Below the pieces are notes generated by a model. That model was given only the letters and a program-made list of their open reading frames with translations, made no database searches and had not been told where the DNA came from. The position numbers and the translations under genes are program-made. Shown in pieces: positions 34,460 through 44,324 of a DNA stretch of 64,000 nt (positions are counted from its first letter, which is position 1; each line of letters opens with the position of its first letter). The stretch is from Excoecaria cochinchinensis (taxonomy: Eukaryota; Streptophyta; Magnoliopsida; Malpighiales; Euphorbiaceae), in NCBI GenBank assembly GCA_947683425.1, contig CANTUQ010000031.1, forward strand, positions 7,265,001 to 7,329,000, written 5' to 3'.

Positions 34460-36157
34460 CCTCAACCCAAGTTTTCACTTCTAGCTCATTAACTACAAAC
34501 TAACTTATTTTGTATTGTTTTATCATCACTCACATAATACACATCCCTAACTCAATTATGCACATAACAACACATACACATTCTTAGTAATGTTCATTCA
34601 TTAGAATAAACACAGCAGTTCATAGTTCATTCGAAATTAGGGTTCAATCTTAGGTCACTTAAACTCATGATATGCATTAAATACCAACATGTTCATTTCA
34701 TCAACTCAACACTTCACATAATATAATTTACACACTTTTAGTACACAAACAATCATTTAAAACACATAAAGAAATTTAGTTCCCAAACCTCTTCTCCTTA
34801 GCTCCTTAGAAATCTCATCGTTCCTTGATCAACCACATTCTTTCTTCCCTTTTCCCCTCTTAGGTTCTACCACTCCAACCAAGACCCATATTTCCAGAAA
34901 TAAGAGCAAAAATCAAAATCTCATTTGAAACACAAAGCAAGAAAGAAGGGTCGAGGAGATTTTCGGATAAAAGCTTTACTTACCTTCTAGAGTGAAGAAA
35001 TATACACATGCAAGCCCTCTAACCCACAAATACAGTAAGAAACGATTTTATTTGATGACCCAAGAGGAATTATTACATGAAGATGCGGAGAAAAATACAG
35101 AAATTTGGAGAGTGGGATGAAGGAAAAACATATGAGAGAGAGTGAAAAGGAGCAGAAAATTAAAGAAAGGAAAAAAGGAGAAGAATAGCTATCGCCCCAT
35201 GCAGCCAATCCCAACCTTTCTCTCTCCAACATGCATCATCCTATTTGGCACATTCTCTCTCCCTCATGCATAATCCTATGTGGCATTTATAGCAATAGAA
35301 CATGGGCTCCACTAAAAATCTATTCCTCTTATGGACTTACAGCCCTAAACCCACATGGGCCCTCTAATATGAACAAGCCCAACATTCTTTTAATCTTAAC
35401 CAAGCCCAAAGTGCAGAACTAATTTCTTAAGCCCACACATAACTCATGCAATGCAAGTTCAGCCCTTAATAATATTTAACACAAAGCACTTTAGTCATTT
35501 AAACAAAATTATTTATGCAATTAAGTCCCAATTTAACATACATTAAAATTTTAGATTTTTAATCCCATCACATGCCATAACCAAATACCCACAATCAGAC
35601 ATATATACTACTATGGTATATATCGGGCTGTTACAGCCATCAAATGAGGTTTGGGAATATTTCTTTTAGAATTTCATTTCAGATGTTTAAATTATATTTT
35701 GAATAAAATATGAGTTGTTGATGTTGAGTTAAGTTGCCTTGCTGTGTTGTTTTTGGTTGACTAGCTATTTTGGGGAAGTAGAGTTTCTAGGGGAAACTCT
35801 GCTCAAATTTTGCTAGACCTTCGAGGGATGTTTTGGTTATAAGTGGAGTTTAATAAATTCAAATTAGGTAATCTATTACCGCCTATATCTACAAAAGTCC
35901 TAGAAATGATCATGAGCAAATTATGGCACTAAGACCCTTAAAAGTAGCCAAAACAGAGGTGTTTCTACTTTGGCCGGTTCACTTGAGTAGTTCAAGTTGT
36001 TTACACCATATCTAACGTTATAAAGGTCCAAATGACCTGAAATTTGTGCCATTTGAAACTTAACATCCTAAGGAATAATTGTTATGAAGGGAGTCTTTCC
36101 CAAAAATGAGGACTAGAGGTTGCTTTAGATGATACAAGTTGGAGTTGGGGAAGCTAC
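34460..36157. repeat. Tandem duplication, unit 2, left part
   Basis: Copy of 32332-34029. It includes the G terminus again (ends 35635) and the F LTR up to the insertion site of C. The last five bases, gctac, are the left target duplication of C. It continues at 42576. Confidence 0.9.
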
Positions 36158-36704
36158 TGTAACAACCCAAATAGGGCCTGGTCGGAATCTGTGTTTTAAG
36201 CCGGTATAGTAAGGGTATGTTCGTATATAGGTATAAGGAAAAATGGGTTTTGTTATTAAGGAATTAAATAATTAAGTGTTAAGTGAGGTGAGGGGTATAA
36301 TAGTGTGTGATTATAGTGTATAGTTGTAGGGTGTTAGTGGACTTAAGGCTTTTATTGAGTGGGTTGTGGTGTATGGTGCATTGGAAGATATTTGTGTTAG
36401 AAAGGTTTGTGTGTGGTTAGTGTATGGTGCCATGAGTGGTGTTGGTTAAGATGGATGGCTTGATTCTTTAAGATTGTGACAAGTGGCAAGGGTTGGTGAG
36501 CAATTAATGAAAAGTAGGAGAGAGGGAATGAAGGGGCAGATTTTGCATAGCTTCCCTTGGAAGCTAACTCATTTTCTCCCTTTCTTCTTCACTTCCCGTT
36601 CCCTCTCTCTCCTTCTTCCATTTGGCTGCTCTCATCTCTTTTCTCTTGCATTTTCTTTGAGTTTTGAGTGGGTTTCTGGAAGGTTTGAGCTGGAGGTGTT
36701 GAAG

Positions 36705-36885
36705 GTAAGTGGTTGAGTTTGGTTAGAGGTTTCTAGCTCTTTGTTTTCGGATTTTGATTGTGTTTGGGTCTGATTTGAGTGTATTGTGGCTGGGTTTTTG
36801 TGCAAGAATCGGAAGAGCGAAGGAAGAGCAAGGGCAAGGATAAAGTGGACTCGTGAGGAGCTCGGTTAGAAGCTGCGATTTCCAG
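36705..36885 (+). other. Putative LTR-resident intron in C
   Basis: Donor GAAG|GTAAGTGG and acceptor GATTTCCAG|GTTTGGGAG, 181 bases, identical in span to the B1 pair at 4227-4407. The right LTR copy is 40625-40805. Confidence 0.4.
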
Positions 36886-37287
36886 GTTTGGGAGTTTCTT
36901 TGAGCTGTGTTATAGATTGTGGTTTCTCCCCTATTTTCTCCTTGGATCAACTCTAGCTAGTGTTTGCATGTTATGTGTAATCTTGAGTATTTTATGAATG
37001 CATGTTTAAATTGTGTAGTGAGTTATAATGAAGTGCAAGTGATATTGTGGCGATGTTATGTGTCTTCAGAATTTGAGCATGCCCTGTTAGTGTATTTGAG
37101 TTTGATGGTGAGTGAGTTATAGTGGAAATTATAGTTGATTATAGTGTAAATGTGTTTATTTGACTTGTGAATGATGCGGTGATGTGCTGGAGGTGAGAGG
37201 TAGGTGTTTTGAATATGTTGTGTGCATGTATGAAGAGTTGCGTATGGAAAGAGTAGGAAAAGTGCAGAATTGGGCGAATCTGGGTTC

Positions 37288-37616
37288 TGTCGCGATCGCG
37301 ACGTCTGTCGCAAGCGCGACAGAAGATGGATTTGGCCCCTCGTTCTTGAAGAGCCCTCTGTCGCGATCGCGACATTGCCGCGAGCGCGACAGAGAGCTCG
37401 GAAGCGGAAACCTCCGCGCGGGCGTGCTGCCGAGCGTGCGCGCGAGGAGGAAGAACTGGTCTCTGTCGCGATCGCGACGCTTGTCGCGAGCGCGACAGAG
37501 CTCGGTCCCGCGAGTTCTGCCGCGAGTACCTCGTCGCGAGGAGGCCTTTTGGCGCGACCTCGCGAGGAAGCACTCCGTGCTCTGTCGCGAGCGCGACACT
37601 TGTCGCGATCGCGACA
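37288..37616. repeat. TGTCGCGA palindrome cassette, left LTR of C
   Basis: At least three TGTCGCGATCGCGAC(A) copies paired with TGTCGCGAGCGCGACA-type copies, and one TGCCGCGAGCGCGACA, the last ending at 37616. The right LTR copy is 41208-41536 and appears identical. Apparent long reading frames on both strands across it result from the palindromes (SVAIAT / CRDRD words), not from coding. Confidence 0.9.
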
Positions 37617-37840
37617 GAGGCCCTTCCTGCTTGCCTTGTTTTCTGAATGTGTTTCTTTTGTTCCACTTTGCACGGTTTCTCACTATTGCATGGAATATGT
37701 GTGTGCTTTCGACTCGTGATATTATTGTGCTAGTGTCCTTGTTGTGGCTTTATATTAAATAAGAGTTTTAATTTGAATATTGTTTTTGTTATGTATTGTC
37801 TGGTGAATTATTGTGTTGTCGAGCCTGAAGTGTCAAGGTA

Positions 37841-38040
37841 TAGGATAATTAAGCATGCTTAAGAAGGGTTAGTGTTCAGCTGTTCTGTCCGCCCCGTTTG
37901 GGCGAAGCGGTCGACTCCGAGATGGTCATCAATCGTGTAGTGATAAAATGTTTTGAGACTCCGGTCTCCCGCGCTGCCTTCGGGTATTAAAGTGTTTTTG
38001 AGGCTTCGGTCTCCCGTGCCGTGTTCCCGTATCCTCCACC
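37841..38040 (+). other. Palindrome region of C
   Basis: TAGGATA (37841) and TATCCTC (about 38030) replace GTGGATA/TATCCAC. The central palindrome is TTAAGCATGCTTAA (37849-37862), which differs from TTAGGCATGCCTAA by matching changes on both sides. Confidence 0.65.
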
Positions 38041-38242
38041 ATTGATTTCAGGCTATTGTGTGAATGGTCTTGTATTGATTAAGTGAGTGTTCTGATCATA
38101 GCGTGATTCATGAATAGTGAACGATTTAGTGCCTTGTGTTATTTATTCTGGTTATATTTGTTTATATCTCTGAACTCTATTTCTTATTGAATTATATCTG
38201 TTAGTGCATGTTTCTTGTTAGTGCTCTGTTGTGTTTATTTCT

Positions 38243-38290
38243 CCCCACTAAGCGTTATCGCTTAGCACGGGCTTTTATCCCGTGCAGGTA
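38243..38290 (+). other. Two-hairpin module of C
   Basis: CTAAGCG-TTAT-CGCTTAG and CACGGGC..CCCGTG, ending CAGGT. The upstream CCACT-type stem of the other families is not seen. Right LTR copy: 42163-42210. Confidence 0.75.
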
Positions 38291-38661
38291 TCGTGAAGGA
38301 TTTTGAGAGTGCTCGAGTCGTGCATCTGCGGGCAGGCCACTTAGGAGTCGAGTTTATTATTATTTCTGTCTCCTCCTGAAATTTTCTTTTCTTTTTGTAT
38401 AACTCTTTTTGTAAAGGATTTTAAAGATGTAATCTTATGGGCCATTGTATATAACTAGTATTCGATTATTTATGTAATGAAGTATGTTTCCTTTTATATT
38501 TTCCAAGATTTTATATTGATTTTATATCTTTCTAAGATTTTATTATATGATTATTGAATGCTTCCGCTGTATGCTTTGCCGCGTCGTGAGTGAGTGTCGT
38601 GTTGTAACGCGACCGCCGGTGCCCTTCCAACGGGGGCGACGGCGGGGGTGTTACAATTTAG

Positions 38662-38673
38662 TGGTATCAGAGC
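38662..38673 (+). other. PBS of C (initiator tRNA-Met)
   Basis: TGGTATCAGAGC, six bases after the left LTR. Confidence 0.95.
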
Positions 38674-38785
38674 CAGGTTTAGGCGGTTCTGGTTGCCTCT
38701 GTTTGTTATGTGTTGAGTCTTTGCATGTGAGTCGGTTTGGTGTTGTGGCCTAATGCAGATGTGTCTTGTCTTGTGTAGTGTTTAG

Positions 38786-39994
38786 ATGGAGTCTGATCCA
38801 AGTGAGCATGTGGGTGAGACGGTTGGTAGTGCAAGTGTAGTGAGAGGTGAGCAACCTGCTCCTCAGCATCAACAAGAAGAGATTCCGGGTGTGGGTTTTG
38901 GTCAAGAGAACCCAGCGTTAGTGCAAGGTTTGCTTCAGTTGGTAGAGAGGCTGACTGCTCCTAAGGCTCCGACTGAGTTGCTAAGAAAGAGAGGAGCCGA
39001 GGATTTTCATGGTACTGCTTTGGACCAATCCGATGTAGCTGAGTTTTGGCTTAAGAGAGTAGATCGGATTTTGCAAGAGATAAGATGTCCTGCAGAACAG
39101 AGGGTGCTTTGTGCAGTGTCGTTGCTTCAAGGGCCTGCGTATGATTGGTGGGAATTAGTGATGCGAAATCCTCAGCGACCAGCCGTGTTGACTTGGGAAT
39201 TCTTCAAGCAAGAATTTGAGCAGAAGTATGTGACGAAGGCGTATCAAGAGGCTAAGTGGAGAGAGTTTATCAGTTTGAGACAGCGAGGGATGACCGTGAG
39301 TGAGTATGATAAGGAATTCAGCCGGTTGAGTAAGTATGTGCCTGAGACTTTGTTGACGGATGAGTTCAGAAGTCGGCATTTCCTTGAGGGACTTCGGGAA
39401 GTATATAGAGGTCCGTTGTCGGCATTGTCAGATTTGCAACCTGTGGGGTATTATAAGCTTGTGGCAGCAGCGATGAAGTTAGAAGAGTCTGAGGTGATCA
39501 AGCAGAGGATCGAGAGTAAGAGGAAAGCACCGAGTGATGGGTTTGGAAGTGGCAAGAAGTCGAGAGGAGTTCCGAGTGGCCTAAGTGGGAAGAGTTCGAT
39601 TCCGGTTCGTTCGGAAGTCGAGAGTGTAGCGCCACCCTCTAGTAAGGGAAGTACGATTCCTGAGTGTGAGCATTGTTATAAGCGCCACTGGGGCGAGTGC
39701 AGAAGGATCTCTGGAGCATGTTTCAGATGTGGTAGTCAAGACCACATGGTGGCGAATTGTCCGGATCGAAGAGAGCTTCAGGATAGACCCGCGAGTAGAG
39801 CCAGTGGTCAGAGAGTGAGAGGGAATCAGAGTGGAAGAGGTAGTGGACGTCCTTCGCAAGCGCCGTCAGAGTCAGTGCAGAAACCATCTGCAGAAGAAGT
39901 GCCTTCGCGTCCAAGAATTTATGCGATGCAAGTAGGAGATATAGCAGATCGAGCTGGACCTTCTGGTAAGTTATGTTATTGGTTTTTCAGTTAA
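38786..39994 (+). CDS. Gag polyprotein of C, intact
   Basis: 402 codons from the first ATG after the PBS. Residues 1-60 are acidic and flexible. A capsid-like core covers about 60-220 (GAEDFHGT, YDWWELVMRNPQ, FEQKYVTKAYQEAKW, EYDKEFSRLSKYVPE). A basic Ser/Gly-rich linker follows. The nucleocapsid part has CEHC..HWGEC from about 294 and a CX2CX4HX4C zinc knuckle at about 311-324 (CFRCGSQDHMVANC), then an RG-rich stretch (RVRGNQSGRGSGRPS). The last dozen residues after AGPSGK are novel because the deletion removed protease. It would build particles and bind RNA; RT and integrase must come from elsewhere. It is the only undamaged retrotransposon gene in the window besides the pol of A. Confidence 0.95.
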   Translation: MESDPSEHVGETVGSASVVRGEQPAPQHQQEEIPGVGFGQENPALVQGLLQLVERLTAPKAPTELLRKRGAEDFHGTALDQSDVAEFWLKRVDRILQEIRCPAEQRVLCAVSLLQGPAYDWWELVMRNPQRPAVLTWEFFKQEFEQKYVTKAYQEAKWREFISLRQRGMTVSEYDKEFSRLSKYVPETLLTDEFRSRHFLEGLREVYRGPLSALSDLQPVGYYKLVAAAMKLEESEVIKQRIESKRKAPSDGFGSGKKSRGVPSGLSGKSSIPVRSEVESVAPPSSKGSTIPECEHCYKRHWGECRRISGACFRCGSQDHMVANCPDRRELQDRPASRASGQRVRGNQSGRGSGRPSQAPSESVQKPSAEEVPSRPRIYAMQVGDIADRAGPSGKLCYWFFS

Positions 39995-40063
39995 GTTTCG
40001 GTTTGTGTTTGGGTTGTTTGGATTTAAGTGATTAGCGGGGAAATTTCGAGGACGAAATTTCTT
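39995..40063 (+). other. 3' untranslated part of C
   Basis: Short stretch from the gag stop to the purine tract. ATTTCGAGGACGAAATTTC is the element's original 3' end and is shared with A and F, so the deletion joined the linker directly to the original terminus. Confidence 0.8.
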
Positions 40064-40072
40064 AAGGGGGAG
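40064..40072 (+). other. Polypurine tract of C
   Basis: AAGGGGGAG, five bases before the right LTR. Confidence 0.85.
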
Positions 40073-40077
40073 TGATT

Positions 40078-42575
40078 TGTAACAACCCAAATAGGGCCTG
40101 GTCGGAATCTGTGTTTTAAGCCGGTATAGTAAGGGTATGTTCGTATATAGGTATAAGGAAAAATGGGTTTTGTTATTAAGGAATTAAATAATTAAGTGTT
40201 AAGTGAGGTGAGGGGTATAATAGTGTGTGATTATAGTGTATAGTTGTAGGGTGTTAGTGGACTTAAGGCTTTTATTGAGTGGGTTGTGGTGTATGGTGCA
40301 TTGGAAGATATTTGTGTTAGAAAGGTTTGTGTGTGGTTAGTGTATGGTGCCATGAGTGGTGTTGGTTAAGATGGATGGCTTGATTCTTTAAGATTGTGAC
40401 AAGTGGCAAGGGTTGGTGAGCAATTAATGAAAAGTAGGAGAGAGGGAATGAAGGGGCAGATTTTGCATAGCTTCCCTTGGAAGCTAACTCATTTTCTCCC
40501 TTTCTTCTTCACTTCCCGTTCCCTCTCTCTCCTTCTTCCATTTGGCTGCTCTCATCTCTTTTCTCTTGCATTTTCTTTGAGTTTTGAGTGGGTTTCTGGA
40601 AGGTTTGAGCTGGAGGTGTTGAAGGTAAGTGGTTGAGTTTGGTTAGAGGTTTCTAGCTCTTTGTTTTCGGATTTTGATTGTGTTTGGGTCTGATTTGAGT
40701 GTATTGTGGCTGGGTTTTTGTGCAAGAATCGGAAGAGCGAAGGAAGAGCAAGGGCAAGGATAAAGTGGACTCGTGAGGAGCTCGGTTAGAAGCTGCGATT
40801 TCCAGGTTTGGGAGTTTCTTTGAGCTGTGTTATAGATTGTGGTTTCTCCCCTATTTTCTCCTTGGATCAACTCTAGCTAGTGTTTGCATGTTATGTGTAA
40901 TCTTGAGTATTTTATGAATGCATGTTTAAATTGTGTAGTGAGTTATAATGAAGTGCAAGTGATATTGTGGCGATGTTATGTGTCTTCAGAATTTGAGCAT
41001 GCCCTGTTAGTGTATTTGAGTTTGATGGTGAGTGAGTTATAGTGGAAATTATAGTTGATTATAGTGTAAATGTGTTTATTTGACTTGTGAATGATGCGGT
41101 GATGTGCTGGAGGTGAGAGGTAGGTGTTTTGAATATGTTGTGTGCATGTATGAAGAGTTGCGTATGGAAAGAGTAGGAAAAGTGCAGAATTGGGCGAATC
41201 TGGGTTCTGTCGCGATCGCGACGTCTGTCGCAAGCGCGACAGAAGATGGATTTGGCCCCTCGTTCTTGAAGAGCCCTCTGTCGCGATCGCGACATTGCCG
41301 CGAGCGCGACAGAGAGCTCGGAAGCGGAAACCTCCGCGCGGGCGTGCTGCCGAGCGTGCGCGCGAGGAGGAAGAACTGGTCTCTGTCGCGATCGCGACGC
41401 TTGTCGCGAGCGCGACAGAGCTCGGTCCCGCGAGTTCTGCCGCGAGTACCTCGTCGCGAGGAGGCCTTTTGGCGCGACCTCGCGAGGAAGCACTCCGTGC
41501 TCTGTCGCGAGCGCGACACTTGTCGCGATCGCGACAGAGGCCCTTCCTGCTTGCCTTGTTTTCTGAATGTGTTTCTTTTGTTCCACTTTGCACGGTTTCT
41601 CACTATTGCATGGAATATGTGTGTGCTTTCGACTCGTGATATTATTGTGCTAGTGTCCTTGTTGTGGCTTTATATTAAATAAGAGTTTTAATTTGAATAT
41701 TGTTTTTGTTATGTATTGTCTGGTGAATTATTGTGTTGTCGAGCCTGAAGTGTCAAGGTATAGGATAATTAAGCATGCTTAAGAAGGGTTAGTGTTCAGC
41801 TGTTCTGTCCGGCCCGTTTGGGCGAAGCGGTCGACTCCGAGATGGTCATCAATCGTGTAGTGATAAAATGTTTTGAGACTCCGGTCTCCCGCGCTGCCTT
41901 CGGGTATTAAAGTGTTTTTGAGGCTTCGGTCTCCCGTGCCGTGTTCCCGTATCCTCCACCATTGATTTCAGGCTATTGTGTGAATGGTCTTGTATTGATT
42001 AAGTGAGTGTTCTGATCATAGCGTGATTCATGAATAGTGAACGATTTAGTGCCTTGTGTTATTTATTCTGGTTATATTTGTTTATATCTCTGAACTCTAT
42101 TTCTTATTGAATTATATCTGTTAGTGCATGTTTCTTGTTAGTGCTCTGTTGTGTTTGTTTCTCCCCACTAAGCGTTATCGCTTAGCACGGGCTTTTATCC
42201 CGTGCAGGTATCGTGAAGGATTTTGAGAGTGCTCGAGTCGTGCATCTGCGGGCAGGCCACTTAGGAGTCGAGTTTATTATTATTTCTGTCTCCTCCTGAA
42301 ATTTTCTTTTCTTTTTGTATAACTATTTTTGTAAAGGATTTTAAAGATGTAATCTTATGGGCCATTGTATATAACTAGTATTCGATTATTTATGTAATGA
42401 AGTATGTTTCCTTTTATATTTTCCAAGATTTTATATTGATTTTATATCTTTCTAAGATTTTATTATATGATTATTGAATGCTTCCGCTGTATGCTTTGCC
42501 GCGTCGTGAGTGAGTGTCGTGTTGTAACGCGACCGCCGGTGCCCTTCCAACGGGGGCGGCGGCGGGGGTGTTACA
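40078..42575 (+). repeat. Right LTR of C
   Basis: 2,498 bp. Differences from the left LTR were found only at left-LTR positions 37892, 38237, 38405 and 38639. Confidence 0.97.
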
Positions 42576-42863
42576 GCTACCTTTAATGGCCTATTTCTAG
42601 ATGAGTTGCCTTTAGGGGCCTCTATCACGCTCACGACCAAGGTCGCACTCATGATAGAGAAGGTTGGGTGATGGACTTTCTTCTTCTTTAAGGCCTCACA
42701 GTTTGTACGGACCCTTACCTGCCGTAACCTTTCACTGTTTCAGCCTTTTAACTACTCATTTTGCCCTTTTTTACAGGTCGATGGATTAATGTTTTGAATA
42801 TGGATTTATGTGTCCACCATTTGAGGTATGGGAAGAGTGTATGAATGGAGGTAAGTGAAGAGG
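42576..42863. repeat. Tandem duplication, unit 2, right part
   Basis: It continues unit 2 after C (begins with the right gctac) and matches 34025-34312. It stops at GAAGAGG (42857-42863), where the sequence switches to the LTR of element D. Confidence 0.9.
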
Positions 42864-43184
42864 TTGCGTGCTCCGGGAAAGCAGGTGGCATGCTCCGGAA
42901 GAAGCGGATCCGTCCGACGGGCATCGGAAAAACCATAGGCCGTCTGTGACCTTAAGTGATGGGCTGGCCTCCCACAAATAGGTTGGTCGTCTGTCAAGGA
43001 AAACATACTTTTTGACTCAAAAATTTCCCGTTCATCCCCCTCTGCCTATGAAAGGTGACAAGACTCATTTCTCGTGGAGCATGGGACTAAAACCTCCGAA
43101 TCCAAACCGTTTGTACAGGCTCGGATACTGATTTCATCATAGAGTAATCTCTGATCCAGACCGCTCCGGGACACGGTGCCTACA
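42857..43184 (-). repeat. 3' LTR remnant of D
   Basis: It matches 58216-58543 without gaps. The minus-strand start is TGTAGGCACCGTG. The remaining 1.7 kb of this LTR are missing. Confidence 0.9.
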
Positions 43185-43200
43185 GTTGCCCCCAGTTTTG
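43185..43200 (-). other. Polypurine tract of D
   Basis: On the minus strand CAAAACTGGGGGCAAC abuts the LTR start TGTAGG. Confidence 0.8.
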
Positions 43201-43369
43201 GGGAAACTAGTGCACAAGTGCCTAGACGAGCCAAAACTCAGAGAAAGGATAAAAAGGAAGAAAGCGTACCTATGGCGGTTCTCACCTTCCGTGCCTTTTG
43301 CCGGGTAGACCTCATCTCAGTCTATTCGGCATGTGAAGATATCCCTATCTGTCTCGTTTTGACCTGTAG

Positions 43370-43880
43370 GTGTTGGTGAGATGTAGCATTCTCTAGCCAT
43401 GACCTCGATATGAAGAGCAGTGTTTCTTTAACCGCAACTTCTGCTTCTGCTAGCCTCGTCTCGGCTTGCGCAGTGTTGAAGAGATGTAGTACCCTCTGAC
43501 TACAAACTCGATGTGAAGAGCAGTGTCTCTCTAACTGCTGCTTCTGTTGGTGAGAAGCGCTGTTATCTAACCACAGTATCGAGGTGAAGAGCAGTGTTCT
43601 CTAACTGCAACTCCGATCATGAAGTTCCCCTGCTAACCCCCATCTTATCTGCAAGGTGCGTAGCACTCTTTGACTACCGCGTGAACTGTGAGATGAGGTA
43701 CTCTCTGACCACAATCTCAGTGTGAAGAGCAGTGGTCTCTAACTGCACTCCGATTGGTGAAGTTCCCTTGTTAACCCCCATCCGATCTGCAAGGTGCGTA
43801 GCACTCTCTGGCTGCCGCGTGAACTGTGAGATGAGGTACTCTCTGATCGTAATCTCGATTTTGTAGACGAGGAGACCTCG
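43370..43880. repeat. Imperfect tandem repeats in the D 3' UTR
   Basis: GAAGAGCAGTGT..CTCTAACTGC recurs at least four times. A longer unit of 138 bp (anchored by GCAAGGTGCGTAGCACTCT at 43651 and 43789) is present twice. Tandem repeats in the 3' UTR are known in Tat/Ogre elements and can seed satellites. Confidence 0.8.
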
Positions 43881-44324
43881 TTGGGTTCCCCGATCCAAGA
43901 AGACATGAATCTTAGGCGCCCTTATTCGGACTTTTAATCGATGCTTGTGTTTGGATTGATGTTTCTCTGTACCTGTGTGATAAAAGGTTTTGTTAATTCA
44001 TGTTTGAGTTGTTATCCTTTAACATGTCTATGAATGGTGTGGTTTCGCTTTATCTACCATGTCATTTTCATTTCAGATTCCTTTTTCTTTCGCTTTGTTA
44101 AGTTGTCATTTTCCAAGTCTGGGTTATCTTTTGTTATTATTTCCCTTCATGTTGTTATTTTGACACGTGAGAAAATGTGAAAACATAAACTTATCTGTGA
44201 TGTGAATGTATCGTAAATGAATGAATGAATGTACAAAACTGAAAACAAAAAGTTTTTCAATAGAAATATCCTCTTTTGTATAATGTATATACAAAGTAGA
44301 AATACAAAAATTACTCCCTGAATA
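43881..44324. other. AT-rich spacer in D
   Basis: No gene seen between the 3' tandem repeats and the stop of the Gln/Pro-rich ORF. A short GAAT-type repeat is at about 44218. Confidence 0.6.

Larger units (their letters stand above)
36158..38655 (+). repeat. Left LTR of C
   Basis: 2,498 bp, TGTAACAACCC to GGGGGTGTTACA. Contents in order: CT-rich leader, putative 181-base intron (36705-36885), TGTCGCGA cassette, palindrome region, two-hairpin module, and a GC-rich end GACCGCCGGTGCCC. Confidence 0.97.
36158..42575 (+). mobile_element. Young gag-only LTR retrotransposon C
   Basis: 6,418 bp with perfect gctac target duplications (36153-36157 and 42576-42580). Both LTRs are exactly 2,498 bp; I find four differences. 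The internal region is only 1,422 bp: a tRNA-Met PBS, an intact gag ORF, and a purine tract. Protease, RT, RNase H and integrase are absent, removed by a clean deletion that begins just after the gag-protease linker. Tekay-like by gag and LTR. This is the layout described as terminal-repeat retrotransposon with GAG (TR-GAG). It is the most recent insertion in the window. Confidence 0.95.

Noticed and set aside
32332..36157. The 2.13-kb duplication as the two LTRs of one element
   Set aside because: Units abut with no internal region, and each spans the G/F boundary, so they are not LTRs.
36483..36716. Short ORF in the LTRs of C (77 codons, also at 40403)
   Set aside because: Lies in the LTR leader, ends near a splice-donor-like site, no homology recognised, and no similar protein in the B1 LTR.
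37056..37762. Long overlapping reading frames on both strands with words like SVAIAT and CRDRD (also 9387-9807, 16388-16686, 28343-28914, 40976-41682)
   Set aside because: They arise because GTCGCGATCGCGAC palindromes lack stops in any frame. No domain, and the LTR context is non-coding.
39966..39990. Intron at the end of C gag
   Set aside because: 25 bases is below any spliceable plant intron.
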